The position numbers and the translations under genes were made by a program. A DNA stretch of 64,000 nucleotides from Dryococelus australis (taxonomy: Eukaryota; Arthropoda; Insecta; Phasmatodea; Phasmatidae), in NCBI GenBank assembly GCA_029891345.1, contig CM056993.1, positions 230,917,265 to 230,981,264 on the forward strand, read 5' to 3'. This document shows, piece after piece, positions 34,828 to 49,610 of this stretch. The notes under the pieces are model-generated. The model was not told where the DNA came from. It saw only the letters and a list, made by a program, of their open reading frames with translations, and ran no database searches. Numbering within the stretch: the stretch's first letter is position 1; every line of letters starts with the position of its first letter.

Positions 34828-37133
34828 CAGTGAAACCTGTCCAAAACGGACCTTCTATAAAACGGAAACCTGTACAAATTGAAAAATAGTATGGCCCCAT
34901 TACATTCAGTGTATAAAACGGAAACCTCCGTAACGCGGAAACTGATACTTTTAAATGGAATATTTTGTAATTATAAAATATTACATTCGCATGTCATTAT
35001 GTATGTACCATATGCATTTTTTCCCCAAAAACCTTCACTGTCAAAAGTATAGTACCCATAACACAAGAGTATTTATTTCGCTACTTACTGCTCATTTGCA
35101 GTCGGCGCGAGAGACTTGGCGACAGTTTGTCTCGGACGGCTCACATTACAGGGGCAGGTGGCCGTGTCTGTTGCAGTCGACAAGCCACGCGATTTTGTTT
35201 TCAACAGATAAAAGAAAAGAGATGAGAAAAAGAACTATGGCATCACTTACAAATCCGAGCGCACATGTTCGCTGCCACCTGCAGCCTACAAGCTTAAGAT
35301 AGATCAAACCACTGGGTGTCTGGTGGCCGCCTTCCTTCTTCTGTCTCGTCGGCACGTTTTAAGTTACACACATTGTTTTTTACAATTCTCTCGCCAGAAG
35401 CTGTTCAGTGTTGTGACAGAGCTTGGTTATTGTTCAACAGACACGCGCACGCTACTCCAGTTTCACTCTACGATTGGTAGAATGCGACAAACAATTGAAG
35501 GTTGCTACACAATCTGGTTAGTTTCGCGGCTTAATCCCGTATAGAGGTGTTTGTTTCGTTCGTATTGTGTCCGCACAGTTGTAGTAAAGTGTTATCCCAG
35601 TTTTGTCGCATCCAAAATGTAGGGCCAAACGGGTGCCAGTCTCTGGACCACTAACCCAAGAGCAAGCCCTAGAAGGAGCAAAAAAACTGGGAGAATATGA
35701 TTTTAAAGCTTATAATGTCTGGCTTGAAAGTTTCAAAAATCGCCACAATATTGTCTGGAGTAGTGTATGTGGTGAAGCTAAAGATGTTGATTCACAGACT
35801 GTTGGCGAATGGAAACAAAAATTAGCATCTCTAATTCAGGGGTGTGTTCAATGGTGATGAAACTGGACTTTTTTTTTTTTAGATCTATACCAACAAGAAC
35901 CTTAGCTGAGCGCAAAGAGAAGTGTGTTGGAGGTAAGAAATCCAATATGGTGGGCTACCATGAAGAACCCTTTGTAGTTGGAAAAGCTGCTCATCCGAGA
36001 TCCTTTAAAGGTCTTGATCGAGATTCCCTTCCAGTACAATGGAAGTCTAACAAAAAAACCTGGGATGACTGCTGCCATTCTGGAGGAGTGGCTTCATGGT
36101 TTCACCTTGAAAATGAAAAACCAGAACAGGAAGGTCTTGCTTTTTTTTGATAACGCAACATATCACCCTCACATCAAACTGTCTAACGTGTCTCTCATAT
36201 TTTTCCCTGCCAACACAACATCGATAACCCAGCCCATGGATCAGGGTGAAATATACACTCTCAAATGTTTTCACAGGAAGAAAGTTTTGCAGAATCTTCT
36301 TATAGTAATTGAAAACACGGTATCATTGACAGAACTCACCAAGAAAATAACTGTTAGGAACTGTGTTTACTGGGTTGCTCTTACCACAAAAGAGATTCGT
36401 CCTGACACTGTAAGGAAATGCTTTGCAAAAGCAGGCTTAAAAGAGATTGAGGAGACAGATGACGACGAGGACAATCAACCCCTCAACGAGCTTGCTGATA
36501 TGTTGAGAAGAGGACGCCAGGACATTGATGCTGAGGCTGTAGTTTCATTCGACGACGATCTCAGCACAGAGGAAGGAGTTGACAGAGCAGTTTAACTGAT
36601 ACAGAACAACCTAGGTGTTGAAGCTGTCCAACAAGATGATGATGGCAAAAACAACGATGAAGAGGATGAGAGTAAACAAACTGTGAACGACTTAAATATC
36701 AAGAGCTATGCTAAGGCTCTAAGTGCTGTGCGTGACCTTGAGGAATTTGCTGCATCCAAAAACTGCCCATACCGAGTTGAGCTGATTCAGGATGCTACAG
36801 GACTGATTGAAAAGGCTACTATCTAAAAGACAGTAAAGCAGCGAACTTTGATCAACATGTGGCAGAACACAGCCTCGATATAAGGACTACACATGGCTAT
36901 ATTATGGTAATGTAAATACCATACAATACATACTGTATTTTGAGGTAAATATAATATGTATAACCATTTTTTATTCTGTTCTCTAAAATATCAAAATTTA
37001 AGAATTTTTAATTTTTAAAAACTTGTGTGTTTTATGTAGTAGAACTTCTAAATCACCTGCCTGAAACGGAAATCTGCCAAAACGGAAAAAATTTCTGGAT
37101 ACCACCGAGTTCCGTTTTATACAGATTTTACTG
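34828..37133 (+). mobile_element. Tigger/pogo-type DNA transposon (2,306 bp)
   Basis: The left end CAGTGAAACCTGTCCAAAAC and the right end (reverse complement CAGTAAAATCTGTATAAAAC) form terminal inverted repeats. A second worn pair of aaacggaaa motifs follows inside both ends. The right flank is TA, as expected for pogo/Tc1 target duplication; the left flank is TG, consistent with one substitution. The element carries a transposase remnant in the same orientation. It sits inside a polymerase B pseudogene, and the two flanking parts of that gene return to one reading frame if the element and one TA are disregarded. Confidence 0.88.
35600..36826 (+). pseudogene. Tigger-type transposase (frameshifted, N-terminus missing)
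   Basis: The first frame (to about 35857) is the second helix-turn-helix of the CENP-B-like DNA-binding region: QEQALEGAKKLGEYDFKAY, then WLESFKNRHNIV. After a frameshift and a 12-T run, the catalytic domain starts at NGDETGLFF (first Asp). The second block, LLFFDNATYHPH (second Asp), lies in the 35978-36595 frame and is followed by NTTSITQPMDQG (third acidic residue). An in-frame TAA at 36593-36595 interrupts the acidic C-terminal tail, which continues to the stop at 36824-36826. The N-terminal helix-turn-helix is not found upstream, so the copy is probably internally deleted. All three acidic catalytic residues can still be read. The enzyme cuts and pastes its element at TA sites. Confidence 0.85.
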
Positions 37134-38899
37134 TACTTATAAATTTATGTCCAGCAGTTTAGAAAAATGAACATCAAATTTAACAAAAGAACAAATGAAA
37201 CATACTCAAAAGCATTTTACATCACACAAATTAGATTTAGTAATTAGAAACAGCATTTATCCATATGAGTATACGAACAATTGGAATAAATTTGAAGAAA
37301 CTGAACTTCCACCAAAGAGTGACGTTTACAATCAACTAAATGAATGTCACATAACTGACGATGAATATGAACATGCAGAACTAGTATGGAATCAATTCAA
37401 TATGGAGAATCTGGGTGAATATCATGATATATATTTAAAAAGTGATGTATTTTTGTTGGCATATATATTTAACAACTTTAGAAATACATGTATCAATGCG
37501 TATGGTTTAGATCCAGCTTTGTATTTGACAGCACCAGGTATATCATGGGATACAATGTCAAAAATAACAAAACAGCCTTTAGATTGATTACATCTTTATG
37601 ACATGATTTTAATGGTAGAAAAATGAATTTGAGGACGAATAGCGCAATGGTGCAAACGATATGTCAAAGTAAATAATAAATATTAGGAAGATTTTATTTC
37701 ACATCAAGGGTCTAAGTATTTAGCTTATCTTAATAAAAATAAATCTTATGGTTAGGCAATGTCTCAATATTTACCATATGGTGGTTTCAAACTGGTTAAT
37801 TATCCAGAATTTAATTTAGACTATAAGAACTTAATTTAGAATATACTCAAGAACTGCAAAAATAACATAAAGAACTTCCATTTTGCCCAGAAAATCAGAT
37901 AATTCCATTAAGAGAATCAATATAAATTGTGAACAGCATTATTTAACAAAAAAAGTATGTAATACACTAGCGTAATTTGAAACAATGACTAAATAATGGA
38001 TTAAAATTTAATAAAATACATAGAATATTGAAGTTTAATCAGTCTGATTGTTGAAAAAGTGTATGGATTTAAATACAGAGATGAGAACTAATGCTTAAAA
38101 CGACTTTGGAAGAGATTTTTTATAAACTGATTATTAATGCTGCGTTTGGTAAAACAACGGAAAATATCAGGAACAGGGAAGATATCAGACTGGTTTCAAA
38201 TGAAAAATTTGTAAAAAATTAATAGAAAAACCAAATTAAAAAAAGTACTGTAATTTAATGCGAATCTTGCAGCTATATATATGAATAAAACAAACGTATA
38301 TTTTAATAAACCCATTTATGTTGGCATATAAATTGTATACATATCAAAATAATTGATCTATGATTTTCATTATAAAGTGATGAAACCAAAATGTGGAGAT
38401 AAAATAAAATTATGTTAGCAACATACTGATACATACATTTATGACAAAAGGAGAAGATTTTTACGAAGACATGAAAACAATGTTAGAAAAATTTGATACA
38501 AGTGATTATCCAAAGAACAATATATATAACATGCCTCAAATAAATAAGGAGGTGTTACGTAAAATGAAAGGTGAATGTAATTGCAAAATAATGAAAGAAT
38601 TTGTTGGTATAAGAGCTAAAATGTATGTATACAGCGTCGATGACGAAGAAAATAAAAAATCTAAAGATATAAAGAAGTGTATAGTTAAGAGAATTACATT
38701 TGATGACTTCATGAAATGTGTGTTTGATGAGAAAATACAATATAGAACTATTAATTTTATAATCAGTGAAAAGCATACAATATATACTGTCGAAGTTAAT
38801 AAAATAGCAACAAGTGCTTGTGATATCAAAATGATTATATTAGAAAATAAAATATCTTACCATAAGGATATCAAAACATATCATTTTAATTCAGTTTAG
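37134..38899 (+). pseudogene. Maverick/Polinton-type DNA polymerase B, right half (polymerase region)
   Basis: The frame at 37195-37587 is strong: YPYEYTNNWNKFEETELPPK, GEYHDIYLKSDVFLLAYIF (Exo III with Asp) and GLDPALYLTAPGISWD. Downstream broken frames show LPYGGFKLVNYPEF, INAAFGKTTENIRNR (the K-x3-N-x2-Y/F-G region), and the place where the YxDTDS catalytic box should be, now worn to HTDTY. The last frame (38441-38899) matches the C-terminal domain: KGEDFYEDMKTMLEKFDTSD, KIMKEFVGIRAKMY and ILENKI near the end, then a TAG. Numerous stops lie between 37600 and 38440. Confidence 0.85.
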
Positions 38900-39084
38900 T
38901 TCAGTTTAATTCCTTTTTATAATATACTAGTAAATTCTATATTCTATTATCTATATCCTATGTTCTATAATCTATATTCTATATTCGATGCGTATTTGGA
39001 GATTCTGCAGTATATAGGTTGTTGACGTGAGATTTATTGTAAATGGTCAGTAGGGAAAGCTGGTTGTCATATTTATCGTTCATT

Positions 39085-39118
<34 letters not shown>

Positions 39119-42028
39119 AATGAACGATAAATATTGACAACAAATATAATTTTAATGGTAATTTATAGGAGATCAGATTTAAAGGGATCAGTTTGTATAC
39201 AGAAACTGAAACATTTTTCGTGTTAGGTGTGTAAAATTGTAGTGGTAATATTAAATTCACATTTACTAAGCATGTTGATGATGTAAATGTCTCTAGTTTT
39301 GATTTCGAGCTAAGTCTAAGGCTGTAATGCGGGATGGAACTTTATCTTTAGAGTCTTAATTTAAATGGACTATACAAGATATGTAACTGTTATGTGACTT
39401 GATATGGGTGCGTAGTTACATTGTATTATTTCGTAGGAATACCTTGTGGTTATTTTTTCAGTAATGTATTTTGAAATAGTTTCATGGTATCGTGTGCATG
39501 TAAGTTTCGCCAGTATGGTATATGCATGGTCTATTTCTGCAAGCACTTAAATAGTTTATCTGAAATATAGTAAATGTATATATATATATATATATATAAA
39601 TAATTATGTTTGTGGGAGATTGTATGTAAATACTGTTAACATCAGTTTAAAAGTAGTTACTTTAAATTGTAATATACTTTTCTATGTATGTAAAAAAAAA
39701 AAAAAACATATCCATCTATATTTCAAAATCAAATTTGATATCCTTCAACAGCTAATATTAGATATATTTCTTAAGTGAATATAATAAACGGTAAGAATAG
39801 TGTATGAATGGTAGAAAATAGCGTGTCTGAGTGTGTTATTTATATATGTGTAACCACCAAATCTATAAGTATGAAAAATAAATGAAACCCGCAAGCGATA
39901 TATTACAACGGATTTAATTAATAATGTATGTGTGAATGGTGTGTAGGGGCTGTCATAGTTCTATCATATATATTTCTTATAGCGAAAATTCTTTAGTAAA
40001 TATAAAATATTGGGTGTATATAAATAAGGGATGGCTAAATGTTGGTTTACGGGGGAGGTATCTTGTTTGGCTGCAGGAGAGATGAATTGGAATACTTATA
40101 GGAAATGTCCTCTACTGTTTGCCAAAAGGGAGATAAAATTTAATACTTAAAGGAAGCTACAAGTTCCATCTATCTCCTCTGGTTATTACTTTGAAAATAT
40201 GTGCGTTGTACACAATGGAAATATTAAATTATATTTACTTGCAATAGTTTCAGATGGGAATCTATTACATCTTGACACACTCACAAACATTTTGTGTGTT
40301 ATAGGAGCGTTTGTGTATAATAAGAGGGAATATTCTCTTCCAATCACATAGGTTTTGTTTAGATGTTTGTGTTAAGGTGCGTTATCAAAGTTGGAAAATT
40401 TGTATATTGGATTGAATTTGGTACGACGTAAGTAGGTTGATCGCTGATTAACCAAAATGTTTCACAGTATGTTTCCTGTGTGATGACAGAGTCAGGGAAA
40501 GTTGGAGCGAAAAGTTGGGTTGATAGTATTTTAATTACATTTCATAATTAACTAATTCGCATGGATATGAGCTGTATATGGGTGATTGAAATATTCTACA
40601 CGACTATGGCGAGGTTGTTAATTGTTAATACATAATATTCAAATTAACAAATCAACTGTATAAAACAGTGTTAGAAAAGAGTGTATTACTTTTTAAAAAT
40701 ATATTTTATCTTATTTAATATTTAAGATGACTGGGGAAGCATTTGTTCTCCATATGAAATTATCAAACTGGTGTACATGTATTTACCTCCCCGGGGTTTG
40801 GATTATTGTTAGTATAAATGTATTTACCTCCATTGGGGATGAAGTAAGGAATATCTCAGTAAATATGTTTTATCATTGGCAGTCATCGAAGCAATAACTA
40901 ATCCATTACAAACATAGTTAAGCAAAATTTAGTTTAGCTGGGAAACGAAGCAGGCTTTAAATCGCTATAAGCGTATTTATTTTCGATAGGCTTTGTGAAA
41001 TTAATTCCTGAATGGCGTATGTAGTAAAGGTTATGGTATCATCAAAAATATTTACATTTGAAATACAATGAAAACAATAAATTTGTGTTCGTATTTCAAG
41101 CAAATCGCGAATGCATGCTTTGAGTGAAGCGAGTGTTTCATTTGGAGTTTAATATATTTAAGTGTTATGTAGGGAATTAGAAATTATCAATATTGAAAAC
41201 AATTTCTTATTAATAATATACGGAAATTTAATGTATGTAAGGCCCTTTTATTTGCATAGTGGGAAATGCAGAGAGTGTTAATGGTGTAACATTTGTGAAT
41301 GCGAGACCCTCCCCAGCAAAACCAATCCCGCGAGTAGTTGTCTCTTCCGGGAGCCTAATAAAACTGAATAAAGAAGTGAACCAAAATAGTATTAACACTG
41401 AGTAACATAAATTGAAGCTGAGAGGTTGCAAATTTGCTATTTTTTTTTGTGTTAAAGTTATGATAGCAATGGAAAATTTTTAGTATCTTGTCGGCATTAG
41501 TTTACTCGGAGTGATAGTTTCAAGAGATATTCGAAAATTTCTATAGTTGGTTCTATGTAGCTATTACCACAAATAATTGCGACGAACATATCTGGAGAAT
41601 TAGTATGTGCAATTATTTTTTTAGATATATTAATTTTAATCTGCCTGAATATAATGGTTTCAAATAAATAAATAAACGTTTTCGGTTTACCTGATTGGTG
41701 TACTTACTTTCGCTACTTACTTATTATGCGAATACATATCAATTTACCCTCCATGGGCCTCTCTCGTAGCTCACTTTAACCTATCAAACTATTAAAAACT
41801 AAATAATGCAATACACGAACCAATATACGCAAGTAGTGTCACTAGTTATTATCACTGATTTTTGTAGTTTGTGCGTCCCACTGTTACATTTTCAAGTATT
41901 AACACTGACTAATGCCAATTGCGTTATCCAAACCAAAGCTGGTTCCAATTTTATAGTAGGAAATTTTTAAGTACATTCCGCCTTATATATATTAATGCAA
42001 GCCAACATGTTTGTTAGTCCTTCGGGTT
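38900..42028. other. AT-rich stretch without recognisable genes
   Basis: If polymerase and integrase belong to one Maverick, capsid, ATPase and protease genes would be expected here. I read none with confidence. A TA-cored hairpin (39066-39138) and a TA run (39577-39597) are present. The phrase gtatttacctcc occurs twice near 40779 and 40819. Confidence 0.4.
39066..39138. repeat. Perfect hairpin with (TA)n loop
   Basis: The arm atttatcgttcattgggata is followed by a TA run and its exact complement tatcccaatgaacgataaat. A cruciform or folded-back duplication is likely. Confidence 0.85.
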
Positions 42029-42029
42029 T

Positions 42030-42425
42030 TCCCTACAATAACCCATGTCGTACACCATTATATATTGATTAGCACTTTTAAAAATGTGTGAGAGAATATA
42101 TAAAGAAAGTGTTGTAATGCACGAATACACATATTTACTCTCGTCGGAGGTCGAACCAAGCACCTTACACAACCTCCTCCTCAACCTTCGCCCTAACCTA
42201 TACCCTACCACCTTTTCCAACCTTCTCACTTGTCGTCTGGCAGCCAAAGTGTGAACACGTGTACTTACTTTCAATAATTACTCATTATGCAATTACTAAT
42301 CATGCCTAATTCCACAAGTGTGCAATTACACCTAATTATGGTTAATTGCCCTCGACAGGATTCGAACCGAGTACCACCCCAGGCACTGGTTATCAGTGCT
42401 CCCATTCTGGCAGAACTTCAACTAA
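42030..42425 (-). mobile_element. tRNA-like SINE-type repeats (two adjacent, minus strand)
   Basis: On the minus strand two Pol III B-box-like motifs occur: GGTTCGAATCC (complement near 42360) and GGTTCGACCTCC (complement near 42150). Each is preceded by tRNA-like sequence; the first has a plausible anticodon-stem-like pair (gcactgataaccagtgc). They are not intact tRNAs. The second copy is more diverged. Tails could not be delimited. Confidence 0.45.
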
Positions 42426-42869
42426 CGAAATATGCCAGACTAGGTCATCAGAGTACTGGTGATACAAAGTCCCCAAGTGTCCCATGTGCCAGTATTGCTA
42501 TTCAGATACCGAGACTCATCCAGCAGGCAATTACAGCACACCTCAAAGTGATGGTAGGGGAAGGGGGAGGGGGAGAGTTAACCTGCAGCGATGGAAGGGT
42601 AACCCAACAACCATTCAAAGCACACATCTCAGGGTTCATGTTGGGGTAGAGGACTGGGAGGGGAATGGGTGAAACACTTTGGTAAATAACAAAACAGGGG
42701 TTTTGAGAGGGAGGAGTGGAGTGGGTGGAGGGGGTGCCCCTACAGGTGTGGAGCAGGAAGGGGGAACACACCCTAATGAGTTTTATAAAATGTCACTTGT
42801 GCCACTCTTGCTCCCCAGTGATCTCAATGTGACACGCTCCTACTACTGTTGTTTGCATTCCATTTTATG
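42426..42869. other. G-rich stretch, no gene recognised
   Basis: Includes a G/A-rich run (42548-42575) and g-rich sequence at 42690-42770. Open frames on both strands here follow from composition. Confidence 0.4.
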
Positions 42870-43747
42870 AATGGTGGTGGATCTAACCAAATGGACGACT
42901 GAGCTTTAGCAGGCCATCGAAGCTGTTCGCGCGAAATATTTACTCGAAAAAAGTTACAGACTGGTTATCGATAATCGACGGGAAGAGGCTTATAAGCCGA
43001 TAATCAGCCGTCTCGACGAACTTGGTCGACAATGCCAGGAGGAAGCTTTCTTTACCTCGGCCAGATATCAAACACGATATCAAGGTGAAAGGACGCCTAC
43101 CCTGATGCGTAAACGTAAAATAATTCCGGATCTGCCCGAATCGTAAGGGGGCATCAATAGCGATGAAGACAATTTGCTCCTGATCAATTAGATGCATGCT
43201 CGAAAATGGAAACAAGCACGAGAGCACAGACCCGAGGTGGGCACCACATCACTTCCTACTCCGATCGGAACTGCGGCAAGACGTACGGCTTACGACACCA
43301 CAATGAAAAATGGTTTCTCGGAAACAAGGAAGTGATGTTTTTCTTCAGAAGATGTGATGCAGATAAGCAAGTGGATTGCCTGTGAGAATTTTTGTTACTT
43401 GTCCCGGACACTACACGGAATCGGATTTTCCTGTCGCCTGCTGCAGTCTACTCGTGTTTATCATGCAAACGATATTACCTCAACACTGCGATATAAAGAC
43501 ATGGCCCATGCGAAATTCGGCGTTATTGCGGGATTGTTTTCACAATTGTTCGAAGCTATTGGGTTGGGTCTGCTGCGGCAGAGATCGATGTCAAATGCAA
43601 GATTGGCTGCATGTTTTGGGATGATCCGAATGAACTCGTCGATAGACTACGGCTGCTCGTCGCTTCGCAATCTGTGGACAACTGGTCGCACACTATTGAA
43701 ATTATATCCATCATCGAAAAACACGTCGAAGCTGGCTACATCGTGAG
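42870..43747 (+). pseudogene. Upstream part of the Maverick-type integrase locus
   Basis: One frame from 42870 opens MVVDLTKWTTEL and continues to about 43335 through three stops, with basic and acidic helical sequence. Farther on, WDDPNELVDRLRLLVAS (about 43617-43665) followed by HTIEIISIIEKHVEAGYIVR ends at a TGA just before the integrase frame. This segment resembles short proteins often found next to Maverick-like integrases in arthropod genomes; I recall that pattern but cannot verify it here. GC content is clearly higher than in the polymerase pseudogene at 33.8-38.9 kb. Confidence 0.45.
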
Positions 43748-44664
43748 ATGACGAAATATGCCGTTTCTGGGGAATTGCACAGGTCAGTAAGAAGGAAGTA
43801 TCCTTGGAGAAAGTACGTCATAGAAGGGTTGGGCGATACTTTCCAATTAGACTTGATCGAAATGGAAGAGTTTGCTAGTGCGAGTAAAGGTCACCACTGC
43901 ATTTTCACCATAATATACACGTTTTCCAAATATGTATATGCCAGACCAATCAAGTCGAAGATGTATGTGACGTTACCAAGGCCATGGCGGATGTGTTGAG
44001 AGAAAAACGCATACCGAAAAATCTCCACATCGATGACGGTAAAGCATATTTTAATATTAATTTCCGTGCACTTTTGGAAAGGTATGAAATAAATCACTAT
44101 TCCACGTACTCTGGTCTCGAGGTTAACATCGGTGAGTGTTTTCAGCGGACTCTGAAAACCAAATTGTGGAGAAATTTCATGGCGAATGAGAACTACAAGT
44201 TGCTTGATCTACTACCGAAACTCACCCGCAAGTATAATTCTTCCGTTCATTCTACCACTCACATGAAGCCCGAAGATGTCAAGGACGACTCCTTGCTTCG
44301 GACTGTTTATGGAATTCCAACGTGGAGAGACCTATGCAAGCCTAAAGCCAAAATCGCTGAACTGGTCAGTTTCTCCAAATAGCATGGCATTTTCCAAAAG
44401 GCCTATCGTCACAACTGGTCTGCGCAATTGTACAAGGTGGTTCGTATACGAGACTGGTACCCACGCATGTATTATCTCAAGGACCTACTTGGCGAACCCA
44501 TCGTCGGAGTCTTTTATGCAGAGGAAATCCAGCCTAAAAAGATTCCCTATTTTCATTTATTACAAAAGGTGCTGAAACGACTTAATGGACGTATGTACGT
44601 GAGGTGGTTCGGACCCTCGAAGTGTGACGATTCCTGGGTCGATGAGAAAGACGTTCTGAAATAG
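43748..44664 (+). pseudogene. Maverick/Polinton-type integrase with chromodomain-like tail
   Basis: The first frame (43748-43999) holds KYVIEGLGDTFQLDLIEM (first catalytic Asp) and FSKYVYARPIKSK. A frameshift near 43960 leads to the 43984-44382 frame with HIDDGKAYFN (second Asp), GECFQRTLKTKLWRNFM (catalytic Glu) and LTRKYNSSVHSTTHMKPEDV. An in-frame TAG at 44380-44382 interrupts the same frame, which then continues to 44664 with LYKVVRIRDWYPRMYYLKDL, EPIVGVFYAEEIQ and YVRWFGPSKCDDSWV, a chromodomain-like end. The DDE triad is preserved and damage is light (one frameshift, one stop), so this copy is younger than the polymerase. A polyadenylation-like aataaa lies at about 44713. Confidence 0.85.
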
Positions 44665-44889
44665 GAAGTAGGAATATTTTAAAGTAATGTTATGTATATG
44701 AATTTGTTCAAAATAAAACATGTTTCACCTCAACTAACATTAATTTTATTCTTGCCTGTCTTTATATGCATATATTACAGGATTGAAGATAATTAGATAT
44801 GCAAAAAAAATAGCTAGCACTGCTCTTCCGATGCAAGCTGACTTAGTCCTGTCAGACACTGAATAGACATAAGAAAATGGCACGGAGGT
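44665..44889. other. 3' flank of the integrase
   Basis: No gene. The stretch contains the aataaa hexamer and AT-rich sequence. Confidence 0.4.
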
Positions 44890-45120
44890 ACTGTGCAGTT
44901 ACCTGATGCCGTGTAGGTACAATCCTCATGGCCGTACGACACCATGTAAGTGCAAAACGACTTGAAAGCATGTACACATACACGTGTGCAGTCATCAGAT
45001 TATGTGTAGGGGCAGACCTCATGGTCATCCGATACAGTGCAGGTGCGAAAACGACTATGAAGCATACATGCTTGCACGTGTACAGTTATCTGTTGCAGCG
45101 CAGGTGCAGAGTTATGAAAA
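44890..45120 (+). repeat. Tandem repeat, unit about 93 bp, roughly 2.4 copies
   Basis: The phrases gtgcagttacctgatg (about 44893), gtgtgcagtcatcagatt (44984) and gtgtacagttatctgttg (45078) start successive units. Each continues with gtgtaggt/ggggcag and aaaacgact plus gaagcat. The overlapping open frames here are products of the array. Confidence 0.7.
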
Positions 45121-46153
45121 TGCTAACTTTCCATTCCCCCCACCCGTTCCCCTCGTCCTCCTTCGCAAAAGACACGGCGAACACCTGCAGCCCTGACGTT
45201 GAATATGGTAGGTTACAACATGATTCTATCATGTTTATTGGCAAGGGGTTCAGAGTTCAAAGTCAGTTCGTTTGCACTTGGCTTGGGGTTTACAAGGTGC
45301 ATCTGTTTCGCTAGCCTGCCCGTGTATCGTCGTAGTTTAATTTTCATAAAACGCAGAGCTGAGTATCGCCTTTCTTTCATTAAATATTTTTTTCTAAAAC
45401 AAAAAAGTCTTAAAATTCGCATTTTACTAAATACATTAAAAAAAAACATATGTATCGCTTTTCGTTGATAAAACAAACCGTTGAAAATGTGATTGCAAAA
45501 AAGGGGGGGGGGCAGGCCTACCGTATGTTTTATTTCATGAAAAATTATTTATATCGGACGAATTCAAAGTTTTTGAAAATTTTCTATACACCTTCACGTC
45601 TATGGAAAACTACATCTTCAAATTCGTAAATAAATACACACACTGGTGATAGGCACAGCAGCAGGGTACGTGATAGTCCAGAGAGTGGAGGTTTCTGACC
45701 TAACATACGTTCTTTTCTAGGAAATTGAATTACTTATTAAAGATCTATGTTTAAAAAAAAAGTTGATTAAATTGATTTTTTATTAAATATTTTTTTATTC
45801 AATAGTTTTTTAAGTTTTGCCGGTCGTGGGTTGGAAGAGCAACGGGGACCCCGGCCGCGCCTACCAAGATGGCGGACAATGCCTACCTCTTCATGCCACA
45901 TGCCATAGACCCGAATCGGCGTAAGTACTCTACTGGCATAATATATGCAAATTATATTACAACATATGTGTTTCCGACAATATTGCTTTTTTTTCTATTC
46001 TTTTACCGCTGGAATTGATAGTGCTTATCTGACCAGATGCAGCCAAAATTCTTATGAAAGGTTTGTTCTTGGGAAAGAGAGACGTAAACTTTTTCCTCTG
46101 CTTATATTTGCGTGGCTGGAGAATGGCTCGAGATATGAAAGACAATATTTGAG
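45121..46153. other. No gene recognised
   Basis: Includes a G run (45504-45512) and a GC-rich patch at 45830-45920. That patch contains ctaccaagatggcgg, the motif of the arrays at 17.7 and 61.4 kb. Confidence 0.4.
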
Positions 46154-46168
46154 CCAATGTAATTTAGA

Positions 46169-46427
46169 GTGAGTGGATGAGTGAAGAGATTTGGGCAGTC
46201 TTTGACATCGAGGTCTTGAGAGCCGATGAGGGTGAAGCGAGGTGAGTATGGAGTAGCACCGTAATGCAGGGGCGGGGGAAACGGAGATCGCCGAGAAAAA
46301 AAGCCAACTAACGGCATCGTCCGCCACGATTCCCACATGCAAAAATCCAGGAGCGACCCCACAGGGAATCGAACCCGTTTCGCCCTGGTGGGTGGCGAGT
46401 TGTCTGTCCACTATATCACCGCGGCAC
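46169..46427 (-). mobile_element. tRNA-derived SINE, family 1, with perfect target duplication
   Basis: Read on the minus strand it starts with a tRNA-like head (A box TGATATAGTGG, B box GGTTCGATTCC). The body contains cgtggcggacgatgccgtta and the segment complementary to gccgatgagggtgaagc, and it ends in a short tcactc-type tail. A perfect 15-bp direct repeat, ccaatgtaatttaga, flanks it at 46154-46168 and 46428-46442, the mark of LINE-driven retroposition. SINEs are transcribed by Pol III and encode no protein. Confidence 0.92.
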
Positions 46428-46531
46428 CCAATGTAATTTAGAACGTTTACATTCCGTATAAAAAGTCCTGACTGGAAAATATTTTTTTTTTTAGTTGGCT
46501 TGTTTTTGCTCGGTGACAGTTGCGTATGCAG

Positions 46532-49610
<3,079 letters not shown>

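Noticed and set aside
45861-45925. An ATG in good context followed by 18 codons and a GTAAGT donor, like a first coding exon
   Set aside because: The start lies inside ctaccaagatggcgg, the same repeat word seen in arrays at 17.7 and 61.4 kb, and there is no downstream exon to support it.
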